Shown: positions 1-7,216 of the stretch, in pieces
How positions within the stretch are numbered: the stretch's first letter is position 1
How the letters are laid out: every line of letters starts with the position of its first letter
NCBI GenBank assembly: GCA_022560555.1
Contig: JADFSZ010000062.1
Span: forward strand, 1-8,946
From: PVC group bacterium
GTDB lineage: Bacteria; GCA-001730085; JADFSZ01
DNA: 8,946 bases
Reading direction: 5' to 3'
Position numbers and translations under genes: made by a program
Notes under the pieces: model-generated
Databases searched by the model: none
What the model was told of the DNA's origin: nothing
Seen by the model: only the letters and a program-made list of their open reading frames with translations

Positions 1-1082
1 GTAACCTTGACAGATCCTGATTGACACACACGTCCTAAATCATTGCGACCTAAATCAACAAGCATAATGTGTTCCGCCCGCTCTTTTTCATCGGCCAAAA
101 GTTCCTTAACAAGCTTTTGGTCATCTTTATCCGTTTTACCCCGGCCCCGCGTGCCGGCAATAGGACGAACCTGAGCAACATCTCCGTTTAATGTCACCAT
201 AATTTCCGGAGAGGATCCAATCAAAGTCAAACCGGGGTAATCCAAATAAAACATATAGGGGGAAGGATTGATTGTTCGAAGCGTTCGATAAATGTCAAAT
301 GGATGACATGTGATTTTTTTGGAAAGCACCTGCGAAAGAACTACCTGAAGGATATCCCCGTTTTTAATATATTTTTTGCACTTGAGAACCGCCTTTTCAT
401 ATGCTTTTTTTGAAAAGTTTGATTTTAGTTTCCCGGTAGACTTTGAACTTTTAATTTCCGAAAGAGCGTTAGGGGACATACGGATACGGCGCATCACTTG
501 ATGAATCCTTTTCACCGCTTGGTCATAGGCTTTTCGGGGGCGTGACGATTCCAGCTCAGCGTGGGATACAACCTGCATTTTTCTTTTAGCATGATCAAAA
601 ACAATAACCACATCGTATAGAACAAAATACAAGTCAAAGACGTCTATCAAATCTTTGTTTTGGTCCGGTATATCTTCTAAAAAGCGTATATAATCGTAAG
701 CGACATATCCAACGGCTCCGCCGCAAAAAGACGGAAGATGCGGATCGGGAACATATTGGAAGGTACGAAACACATCTTTCATGATCTTCAAAGGACGTGT
801 ATTCACGACGATTTTTTCTTTCTTCTTTTTGGTCAATATCTCGGCATCACGCCCCTTACTCCGGAATACCATTTTGGAATCGCATCCAATAAAGGAGAAA
901 CGCCCCACATGCGCTCCGCCTTCGACGCTCTCCAGCAAAAAAGAGTAGGGATTTTCTTTGGAAATTTTCTTATACACAGATACGGGTGTCTCCATATCCG
1001 CCAGCATTTCAATATACACGGGTATCGTCTTGCCCTTTCGTGCTTTTTTAAGAAAATCAGAATATCCGGGATATATATTCAT
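1..1082 (-). CDS. trpE: Anthranilate synthase component I, C-terminus cut off by window edge
   Basis: Anthranilate synthase component I converts chorismate to anthranilate, the first committed step of tryptophan synthesis, using ammonia from a TrpG-type glutaminase subunit. The frame is open from ATG at 1082 to the left edge (360 codons). About 130 C-terminal residues are missing compared with the usual length near 490. The N-terminal domain has the LLES element (residues 49-52), the site of tryptophan feedback binding in known TrpE proteins. The chorismate-binding domain shows NPSPYMFYLDY, GSSPEIMV, PIAGTRGRG (from residue 307) and LVDLGRND (341-348). LLES and NPSPYMFY favour TrpE over PabB. 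The start fits the family: residues 5-55 align naturally with TrpE N-termini from memory. The ribosome site is weak (AAGAG about 6 bases upstream). The gene begins 14 bp after the small HTH/membrane gene, so the two are probably co-transcribed. trpG or other trp genes may follow beyond the edge, which cannot be seen. Confidence 0.95.
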   Translation of the reverse strand, partial: MNIYPGYSDFLKKARKGKTIPVYIEMLADMETPVSVYKKISKENPYSFLLESVEGGAHVGRFSFIGCDSKMVFRSKGRDAEILTKKKKEKIVVNTRPLKIMKDVFRTFQYVPDPHLPSFCGGAVGYVAYDYIRFLEDIPDQNKDLIDVFDLYFVLYDVVIVFDHAKRKMQVVSHAELESSRPRKAYDQAVKRIHQVMRRIRMSPNALSEIKSSKSTGKLKSNFSKKAYEKAVLKCKKYIKNGDILQVVLSQVLSKKITCHPFDIYRTLRTINPSPYMFYLDYPGLTLIGSSPEIMVTLNGDVAQVRPIAGTRGRGKTDKDDQKLVKELLADEKERAEHIMLVDLGRNDLGRVCQSGSVKV

Positions 1083-1096
1083 ATTGCTCTTACGAT

Positions 1097-1396
1097 TTAT
1101 GAAACGATTTTAAAAATAAAGTAAATGCATGCAATGATTAAAAGCGTGAAAATGATGTAAATATCGCTGTACTTCCAAAAATCGCTCAATCGGTTAATCA
1201 TTCCTCCATACCGGAATTTATATAATGCTCCTTCGCGATTTTTAAAGCGTTCGATTTCTTCGCGGTCAAACCGGAGGATCTTCCCCGCAACTTTATAGGC
1301 CTTGATCTTTTTTTGGCGAACCATTTTTTTAAAATTTCGATGACTCAAGTTCAAATATTCTGCCGCTTCATCCAAACTGATATATTTTTTGCGCAT
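1097..1396 (-). CDS. Small protein: excisionase-like helix-turn-helix plus C-terminal membrane helix
   Basis: This 99-residue protein has two parts. Residues 5-53 look like the excisionase/MerR-type helix-turn-helix family (HTH_17): ISLDEAAEYLNLS, then a second helix, the KKIKAYKVAGKILRF wing and a DREEIERF end. Residues 79-95 are almost entirely hydrophobic (IYIIFTLLIIACIYFIF) and should form one membrane helix, followed only by KIVS. With a tail anchor the DNA-binding part would face the cytoplasm, so the protein could hold DNA or a partner at the inner membrane. Residues 54-78 form a basic and aromatic linker. The start is supported by AAGAGG 9 bases upstream. It lies between the bactofilin-HTH gene (126 bp upstream) and trpE (14 bp downstream). 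The module resembles the one at the end of the neighbouring bactofilin. Family membership and the membrane helix are clear by eye. The function is unknown, and no phage integrase is nearby to suggest a true excisionase. Confidence 0.85.
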   Translation of the reverse strand: MRKKYISLDEAAEYLNLSHRNFKKMVRQKKIKAYKVAGKILRFDREEIERFKNREGALYKFRYGGMINRLSDFWKYSDIYIIFTLLIIACIYFIFKIVS

Positions 1397-1405
1397 AACA
1401 CCAAA

Positions 1406-1411
1406 CCTCTT
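1406..1411 (-). promoter_or_regulatory. Ribosome binding site of the HTH/membrane protein gene
   Basis: AAGAGG on the minus strand lies 9 bases before the ATG at 1396. It is a reasonable Shine-Dalgarno match and supports this start for the 99-residue protein. Confidence 0.5.
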
Positions 1412-1477
1412 AGTCGCATTCTTATTGAGGGATGGGGATGATTATCAATCCACCATCACATAAATAGCTTACCGGTC

Positions 1478-1487
1478 ATCCATGGAT
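1478..1487. promoter_or_regulatory. Ten-base palindrome, possible operator
   Basis: ATCCATGGAT is a perfect 10-base palindrome in the 126 bp gap between the bactofilin-HTH gene and the HTH/membrane gene. A second, shorter palindrome, ACCGGT (1471-1476), lies one base away. A two-fold symmetric site between two genes encoding helix-turn-helix proteins could be a binding site for one of them. This is only positional inference. Palindromes of this length also arise by chance, and no second copy was noticed in the other gaps. Confidence 0.2.
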
Positions 1488-1522
1488 AGGACAGGTCGTG
1501 GCCCCTTAAAGAACCCTTCACC

Positions 1523-2056
1523 TTATTTACGTAGTTCCGATTCAGTGACCCACGCATCAATACGAGAACGATTAAATTCCCAATGATCCTCTCTCTGAAC
1601 AGCAGGGATTTTTCCTTTTTGCGCCCATTGGTTGAGTGTTTTGGGATCAATTTCCAGATACGTACACACTTCGGCTTCGGACATCAAACTATGTCCTTTC
1701 GTCCCGCCTTCTTTCGACATCATGTCGCACCGGCCGTGGAAATAAGCGCCGTCTTCAATACTGATTTTCGGAGTATGGATATCCCCTTCGACACGCGCGG
1801 TGGATGTCAACCGTACACGAATAGACGCCGTGATCGTTCCTTTCACGCGGCCTCCGATTTCCACTTCATCCCCGTCAATCGTTGCTGTCACAACGGATTT
1901 AGGACCGACAATCAACAGACCTTTTGTGATCAATTCTCCGTCAAAACTCCCGTTGATCTTAAGATTAACGGAATCCTTAAATGTCAATTTCCCCTGCATA
2001 TCCGCATTGATATCCAAAAACTTTTCCTCTTGTACCGGCTCATGTCTTCTTGCCAT
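1523..2056 (-). CDS. Bactofilin fused to a C-terminal excisionase-like HTH domain
   Basis: Residues 20-112 form a bactofilin (DUF583, polymer-forming cytoskeletal) domain. It shows the short beta-helical repeats typical of the family: LKINGSFDGELITKGLLIVGPKSV, VEIGGRVKGTI, ARVEGDIHTPKISIEDGAYFHGRCDM, seen as spaced glycines and alternating hydrophobic residues. Bactofilins self-assemble into filaments without nucleotides and often act at the cell envelope as scaffolds. After a linker (113-122), residues 124-171 form a helix-turn-helix of the excisionase/MerR type: LMSEAEVCTYLEIDPKTLNQW, the KGKIPAVQ wing, and FNRSRIDAWV. Ordinary bactofilins end in short flexible tails, so this domain is an addition. 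The 177-residue length matches a bactofilin plus a module of about 55 residues. A strong ribosome site (AAGGGGAC) precedes the ATG. It starts 17 bp after the histidine kinase gene, so the two are very likely co-transcribed. The domain calls are firm. DNA binding by the module is predicted, and its target is unknown. Confidence 0.92.
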   Translation of the reverse strand: MARRHEPVQEEKFLDINADMQGKLTFKDSVNLKINGSFDGELITKGLLIVGPKSVVTATIDGDEVEIGGRVKGTITASIRVRLTSTARVEGDIHTPKISIEDGAYFHGRCDMMSKEGGTKGHSLMSEAEVCTYLEIDPKTLNQWAQKGKIPAVQREDHWEFNRSRIDAWVTESELRK

Positions 2057-2060
2057 ACGA

Positions 2061-2068
2061 GTCCCCTT
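2061..2068 (-). promoter_or_regulatory. Strong ribosome binding site of the bactofilin-HTH gene
   Basis: AAGGGGAC on the minus strand, with its AGGGG core six bases before the ATG at 2056, is the best Shine-Dalgarno sequence in the window. It sits in the 17 bp gap after the kinase stop codon, so the bactofilin is probably translated efficiently from the shared transcript. Confidence 0.7.
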
Positions 2069-2073
2069 TCTCT

Positions 2074-3543
2074 TTATGGGTTGATAACAGATGTTTCTTC
2101 TTTGTCCGAAAATACCGGAAGTTCAATGGTAACACAGGTCCCTTTATTCACCTCACTTTCAAGCTTAACAGTTCCACCGTGTTCCTGAACAACACGCGCC
2201 ACGGTCGTGAGGCCAAGTCCGATATTGGCTTCCTTCTTCGAATAAAATAGATCAAACACATAAGCGCGTTCGTTTTCGGGTATACCGCATCCCGTATCGC
2301 AAAATTTGAGAAGAAATTTCTCTTCATCCAATTTCTTTGTCTCGATCTTAAAAACACCCCCTTGAGACATAGCCTCTTTCGCGTTCATGATAATATTAAT
2401 AAGAGCTTGTTCGACTGAATTCTCATCCAGCAAGATTTGAGGAATGGATTGGTCAAATTCAGTCTGTATTTCGATCCCATGACACGCTAGCTCATGATCC
2501 GTAAGAGCCAAGGCTTTATTGATCACATCGTGAATATTACACCGCCGTGAAACATACTCTTTTCCTCCTGCAAACATGGACACATCACGGATAATCTCAA
2601 GAACCTTGTTTAGATATTCTTGGACAATGCGCAGATTTTTAACAACATACTCCGGAACCTTCTCAGGCTCAATTTTTGACAATAGATATTCGACCCTGCC
2701 ATAAACGGATGTGAGCGGATTATTGAGATTGTGCGCCAGCGTCATGGTGATATCTCCCAACAAGGTGTTTTTCGAAGACGACAGCAATCGATTTTGCAAC
2801 CTCACCCTCTTGGTTACTTCATCAAACAGCAAAACTACGGAATCGCTTCCTTCCGTCGCGACAAGAGGGAAACAACGGACATTAAAAAACCGTCTTTGGG
2901 CTTGAGGCGCAGAGGTTTTATAGGAAACATTGTTCAGAGTATATACAATGTTTTTCTCGCAAACATAATCAACGATTTCATTGACAAAATTCGAACGAAA
3001 ACCGCTCATAAATTCCGATACAGAATCCCCGATATCTTTCGAGGTAACTGAAAAGAAATCCCGTGCTTTTTTATTGAGTGACAAAATCCGGCAATCACGA
3101 TTCAGGCAAAAAAGAGCACTGTCAATACTATCCAGAACCCGGATTTGAAAATCCATTAATTCTTTGATTCGCAAAAGCGCCTGAATTTTAGCAATCAACA
3201 CATCATTTATAAAGGGCTTGGTAACGTAATCATCAGCCCCGACATCCAAGCCGGTGATTTGATCGGCTGTTTCCGATTTGGCCGTTAACATCAAGACGGG
3301 AACGAATCGATTCCCTTCCATCGTTTTCATCTTTTTACATACCTCTGTCCCGGGAATATCAGGAAGCATCAAATCTAAAATCACAAGATGAATATGATCA
3401 TGCGTACGAACCATATCCACGGCTTCTTCTCCTGTTTGGGCCTGCAAAATACAATATCCTTCCCCCTCAAGCAGCATTTTTAAAAGTTCCTGGGAGTCCG
3501 GATCGTCTTCAACGACCAAGAGGGTTGGAGGGATGATATTCAT
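2074..3543 (-). CDS. Soluble receiver–PAS-like–histidine kinase hybrid protein
   Basis: This 489-residue signalling protein has an unusual domain order. Residues 5-125 are a response-regulator receiver: acidic pocket EDD (12-14), phospho-acceptor Asp57 in LDLMLP, TAKS (87-90) and Lys109 in GADDYVTKPF. Residues 130-250 resemble a PAS sensor (LDSIDSALFCLNRDCRILSLNKKA), followed by a coiled segment. The dimerisation domain carries His271 in LAHNLNNPLTSVYGR, and the ATPase domain shows the N box (NIIMNAKEAM), DTGCGIP, FDLFYSKK and GLGLTTVARV. No membrane segment or signal peptide is visible, so it should be cytoplasmic. A receiver at the N-terminus suggests it takes phosphate from another kinase or relays internally. 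The output partner is not in the window. I chose ATG 3543, right before the receiver; an in-frame GTG at 3585 would add 14 residues. Neither has a good ribosome site. It leads the run containing the bactofilin-HTH gene, 17 bp downstream. Confidence 0.93.
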   Translation of the reverse strand: MNIIPPTLLVVEDDPDSQELLKMLLEGEGYCILQAQTGEEAVDMVRTHDHIHLVILDLMLPDIPGTEVCKKMKTMEGNRFVPVLMLTAKSETADQITGLDVGADDYVTKPFINDVLIAKIQALLRIKELMDFQIRVLDSIDSALFCLNRDCRILSLNKKARDFFSVTSKDIGDSVSEFMSGFRSNFVNEIVDYVCEKNIVYTLNNVSYKTSAPQAQRRFFNVRCFPLVATEGSDSVVLLFDEVTKRVRLQNRLLSSSKNTLLGDITMTLAHNLNNPLTSVYGRVEYLLSKIEPEKVPEYVVKNLRIVQEYLNKVLEIIRDVSMFAGGKEYVSRRCNIHDVINKALALTDHELACHGIEIQTEFDQSIPQILLDENSVEQALINIIMNAKEAMSQGGVFKIETKKLDEEKFLLKFCDTGCGIPENERAYVFDLFYSKKEANIGLGLTTVARVVQEHGGTVKLESEVNKGTCVTIELPVFSDKEETSVINP

Positions 3544-3603
3544 TTGCTTTGGATATTTGACGGACACAAAAAATCCTATCGGCACGAATTTATCAACTAC
3601 TTT

Positions 3604-3632
3604 AGTATATATTTAAACTATGCGAAAGACAA
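3604..3632 (-). promoter_or_regulatory. Sigma70-like promoter before the hybrid kinase gene
   Basis: On the minus strand TTGTCT (3627-3632) and TATACT (3604-3609) are separated by exactly 17 bases. They match the TTGACA and TATAAT consensus at 4 and 5 of 6 positions. Transcription would start near 3597, leaving about 54 bases before the ATG at 3543. The site lies in the gap after dnaE and would drive the kinase, bactofilin-HTH, HTH/membrane and perhaps trpE genes. It was identified by eye only. Confidence 0.5.
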
Positions 3633-3705
3633 TGCTTTTTTAATATATTGATAAATCAGAACTTAGGATCTAAATAAGCCGATGGGGCCTTTGGCCGGAT
3701 GTCTC

Positions 3706-6700
3706 TCAGGCCCGGCTTGAGCTCGGGAGCACTTGGGGGGCATTTCGCTCGGGGACGTATACAATACTGTCCGCGCCTAAAACTTCATGGATTTCTTCCA
3801 TAAACTTTTCGCTCGGAATGATGGAATAGTTTTGAGACGTCTTCAGGCGAATCTTCTCGTCTCCGTGCCTTACATTAATCAAAACGGGACACGCACCGCG
3901 ATGAACCTCCAACAAGTTCTTAACATAATCCAATCGATCCTGCTCGATATCCTTTGAAATATTCAGAACGACTTCTTTTGTGAATTTGGCGCAGATTTCA
4001 CCAAGAACAAAGACGTCTGTTACAATCAACTGAGCTTCATCATTCCTAATATCCACACGGCCGACTAAGCATAATGGTAAATCTTCTTTAAGTATATTTT
4101 TCACACGCTCAAAAACACTGGGGAACACAACAGCCGGATAAGAGCCCCCAAGGTCCTCGAGAGTCAAAAAAGCCATCCGATCGTTTCTCTTTGTTGTCAC
4201 AATTCGCGTGCTCGTAATCAACCCGCATGTGGTCACTTCGGCGCTGGCGTTTTGATACGCCCTCAGTTTGTCTGATGATAGGAACCCGTACATCCTCATG
4301 ATTTTAGAAAACCGCATGAGAGGGTGCCCCGTGACGTAAAAACCAAGGACCTCCTTTTCACAGGCCAACTTTTCCGCGTCGGCCCACTCGGGGACCTTCG
4401 GCATTTGATAGAGTTCCTGCTCAAAAATCTGTTCTTCATCATCTTTGCCGAACAGTGTCATCTGTCCATGTTTTTTTTCCGATTGAATTTTCTGCGCAAC
4501 TTCCATGGCATGATCCACAGCCGCGTACAAACTCGCGCGCTGAGGGTTCAACGAATCGAACGAGCCGCATTTGATCAAACTTTCAATCACTCGTTTATTA
4601 ACAAGACGCAATTGATTGCGCTCACAAAAATCATACAAAGAACGAAACTTTTCATGCGTTTTTCGAGCCTGAATGATGGAATCCACCGCAGTTTCTCCCA
4701 CATTTTTAACGGCAGCCAAGCCAAAACGGATTCCTTCCTTCACAACGGTAAATTTTGCGTAACTTTCGTTAATACACGGCGGTAAAACTTCAATTCCGTT
4801 TTCACGGCATTCATCAATATATTCAACAATTTTATCCGTGTTCCCCAATTCGCTGTCAAGCAGCGCAGCCATAAACTCTACCGGATAATTGGCTTTGAGA
4901 TACGCGGTTTGATAGGAGATCAACGCGTAAGCCGCACTATGGGATTTATTAAATCCATAGCCTGCGAATTGAAGAATGTCATCAAAGATTTTTTCAGCCG
5001 TTTCTTTTTTGACACCATTCTCGACGGCACCGTCAATAAATTTCATCCGGCTTTGGTCCATCACTTCCGGAATCTTTTTACTGATAGCCCGGCGAAAAAT
5101 ATCAGCTTCCGCGAGACTGAAGTTTCCGATATGGTTGACAATCTGCATCACCTGTTCCTGATAAAGCATAATCCCGTAAGTATTTTTAAGGATAGGCTCT
5201 TCTAAAGGCGTTTTATATTTGATGGGGATTTTCTTATGTTTTCTATTAATAAAATCTGAAAGCATATTCATCGGCCCCGGTCGATAAAGAGCAATGAGGG
5301 CGATGATTTCCTCAAAGCCCTCAATTCCCATTCTTTTCATAAGAGAACGCATCCCTGAGCTTTCAAGCTGAAACACCCCAAGAGTTTTCCCTTCGTTCAA
5401 GAGAGTAAAGGCCAAGGGGTCATCCAACGGAATCTTTCTGATATCGATATCAATGCCACGGGTTCTTTTGACAATAACAGTCGTATCCTCTATGACAGTT
5501 AGTGTTTTTAATCCAAGAAAATCCATTTTTAAAAGCCCGATTTTCTCAACGGAACTCATGTCATATTGCGTGGTCACCACATTATCTTTTCCGCGAAATA
5601 ACGGCGTGTTTTCTGTCAGGGGCGTTTCACTGATAACAATACCGGCCGCATGCGTAGACGCGTGCCGGGTGAGCCCTTCAAGATTGATCGCGTAATCCAA
5701 ATGGTTCCTGTACGTTTCATTCGTGATATACAACTCTTTTAATTCAGGAACTTTTTCAATGGCTTCTTTAATTGTAATATTAAGTTCAGTCGGAATCATT
5801 TTGGCAATACGATCCACATCCGAAAGAGGAATCCCCAATACACGGCCTACATCACGCACAGACGCTTTCGCGGCCATGGTCCCAAACGTGATGATCTGTG
5901 CTACACGATCAGCCCCGTATTTTTCCGTAACATATTTAATAATCTCTCCCCTTCTCTCGTAACAAAAATCAATATCTATGTCCGGCATACTAATGCGATT
6001 GTCGTTGAGGAATCTCTCAAAGAGAAGATCATATTTCAGGGGATCAATATCCGTAATATCCAAAGTGTAGGCAACAATACTGCCTGCGGCCGACCCACGG
6101 CCCGGCCCGACCGGAACTCCTTGGCTTTTGGCATAATAAATCAAATCCCATGTGATAAGAAAATAATCAACAAAACCCATTTTTTTAATCACTTGAAACT
6201 CGCGCTCAAGCCTTTCTAAGATGGCGGGATTTTGCGTGTAATCAGATCCGTATTTTTTCTTTATGCCTTCTAGACATAATTCATAAAGAAACTCTTCAGG
6301 CTTTTGTTTTCCTTCCATCGGATATTTCGGCAAATGATACGTCTTCATATCCAACTCAAGATTACATCTTTCGGCAATTTTGATCGTGTTGGCCGTGGCT
6401 CCCTTAAAAGAAGAAAACATCGTCTTCATTTCGTCCGGGCTCTTAAAATAGAACTCCTGTGTTTGGAATTTCAACCTTTTTTCATCCGAAACCATACTGC
6501 CCGTTTGAATACACAAAAGAATATCATGCGCCATATGATCCTCACGATTCGTATAATGGACATCGTTCGAGGCCACCATCGGCAAACCCGTTTTTTTGGC
6601 AATCTCTCTCAATCCTTCGTTCACCTTTTTTTGAAGAGAAATGGAGTGATCATGAAGTTCCAGATAAAAATTCCCGTCTCCGTACAGCATAGCGAATTTT

Positions 6701-7191
6701 TTGGATAGTTCCTCCGCTTCACGCAGCTCGTCATTTATAACGAGTGACGGTACGTTTCCTCTCAAACATCCTGACAGAGCAATGAGCCCTTCATGATATT
6801 TTTCCAGAAGCTCCATATCGATCCGCGGACGATAATAATATCCTTCAAGATATCCATAGCTGGATAAACGCATGAGATTGCGGTACCCTTCCTCATTGCG
6901 GGCCAGCATCGTGAAATGGTAATAGGGTTTTTCGCCCAATTTGGATTTTTTTTCAAACCGGCTTCTGGGCGCCACATAAAATTCACATCCCACTATCGGT
7001 TTGATTCCGTGTTTGACAGCCGTTTGATAAAATTTCACGGCCCCGAACATACTCCCATGATCCGTGAGTGCCAAGGCCGGCATTTTGTATTCTTTGGCTT
7101 TCTTGACAAGGTCCTCAATGCGGGAAGCCCCATCTAAGAGGCTGTATTCACTATGGACATGCAGATGAACAAAATCAGAGTGGGTGTGCAT
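3706..7191 (-). CDS. dnaE: DNA polymerase III alpha subunit
   Basis: DnaE is the catalytic subunit of the replicative polymerase. The frame from ATG 7191 gives 1161 residues, essentially the usual DnaE length. The PHP domain (1 to about 280) contains HLHVHSEYSLLDG, LTDHG, VGCEFYV, YYHFTMLA, SGCLRG and SNDVHY; H11, H13, D20, H45, E70, H92, C142, D210 and H212 appear to form a full metal-binding set. The polymerase core has GPGRGSAAGS, the PDIDIDF box (D404, D406), KMDFLGLK (D557), YRPGPM and GYGFNKSHSAAYA. A helix-hairpin-helix region lies near 850-880, a beta-clamp motif QMTLF at 910-914, and an OB fold near 980-1060. The frame can be read upstream to 7290, but those 33 residues come from the intergenic repeat and precede the normal start. 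No clear Shine-Dalgarno lies before 7191. guaA is upstream on the same strand. There is no intein or truncation. Confidence 0.98.
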   Translation of the reverse strand: MHTHSDFVHLHVHSEYSLLDGASRIEDLVKKAKEYKMPALALTDHGSMFGAVKFYQTAVKHGIKPIVGCEFYVAPRSRFEKKSKLGEKPYYHFTMLARNEEGYRNLMRLSSYGYLEGYYYRPRIDMELLEKYHEGLIALSGCLRGNVPSLVINDELREAEELSKKFAMLYGDGNFYLELHDHSISLQKKVNEGLREIAKKTGLPMVASNDVHYTNREDHMAHDILLCIQTGSMVSDEKRLKFQTQEFYFKSPDEMKTMFSSFKGATANTIKIAERCNLELDMKTYHLPKYPMEGKQKPEEFLYELCLEGIKKKYGSDYTQNPAILERLEREFQVIKKMGFVDYFLITWDLIYYAKSQGVPVGPGRGSAAGSIVAYTLDITDIDPLKYDLLFERFLNDNRISMPDIDIDFCYERRGEIIKYVTEKYGADRVAQIITFGTMAAKASVRDVGRVLGIPLSDVDRIAKMIPTELNITIKEAIEKVPELKELYITNETYRNHLDYAINLEGLTRHASTHAAGIVISETPLTENTPLFRGKDNVVTTQYDMSSVEKIGLLKMDFLGLKTLTVIEDTTVIVKRTRGIDIDIRKIPLDDPLAFTLLNEGKTLGVFQLESSGMRSLMKRMGIEGFEEIIALIALYRPGPMNMLSDFINRKHKKIPIKYKTPLEEPILKNTYGIMLYQEQVMQIVNHIGNFSLAEADIFRRAISKKIPEVMDQSRMKFIDGAVENGVKKETAEKIFDDILQFAGYGFNKSHSAAYALISYQTAYLKANYPVEFMAALLDSELGNTDKIVEYIDECRENGIEVLPPCINESYAKFTVVKEGIRFGLAAVKNVGETAVDSIIQARKTHEKFRSLYDFCERNQLRLVNKRVIESLIKCGSFDSLNPQRASLYAAVDHAMEVAQKIQSEKKHGQMTLFGKDDEEQIFEQELYQMPKVPEWADAEKLACEKEVLGFYVTGHPLMRFSKIMRMYGFLSSDKLRAYQNASAEVTTCGLITSTRIVTTKRNDRMAFLTLEDLGGSYPAVVFPSVFERVKNILKEDLPLCLVGRVDIRNDEAQLIVTDVFVLGEICAKFTKEVVLNISKDIEQDRLDYVKNLLEVHRGACPVLINVRHGDEKIRLKTSQNYSIIPSEKFMEEIHEVLGADSIVYVPERNAPQVLPSSSRA

Positions 7192-7216
7192 AAAAATACC
7201 GTTATTAGTAAATAGT

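Noticed and set aside
1-1082. PabB (aminodeoxychorismate synthase) instead of TrpE
   Set aside because: The LLES feedback element and NPSPYMFY region with a full N-terminal domain match TrpE better.
738-1124. Plus-strand open frame of 128 codons
   Set aside because: It lies antisense to trpE, whose motifs and family-typical N-terminus are unmistakable, and its translation has no recognisable domain.
1097-1396. Phage or integrative-element excisionase
   Set aside because: The HTH fits the family, but no integrase, attachment site or phage gene is present and the protein ends in a membrane helix, so a generic HTH protein is the better call.
1456-1650. Minus-strand open frame of 64 codons overlapping the end of the bactofilin gene
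   Set aside because: It overlaps the HTH coding region in another frame, has no ribosome site and no recognisable domain. It runs into the gap only because stops are absent.
1583-2188. Plus-strand open frame of 201 codons
   Set aside because: It is antisense to the bactofilin-HTH gene and the end of the kinase gene. The composition is rich in His, Arg and Phe, as expected of a shadow frame.
3681-3713. Possible terminator after dnaE (GGCC-TTT-GGCC and a GGGCCT/AGGCCC pairing)
   Set aside because: The first stem is only 4 bp. The second overlaps the dnaE stop codon with a 17-base loop. No U run follows directly on the minus strand.
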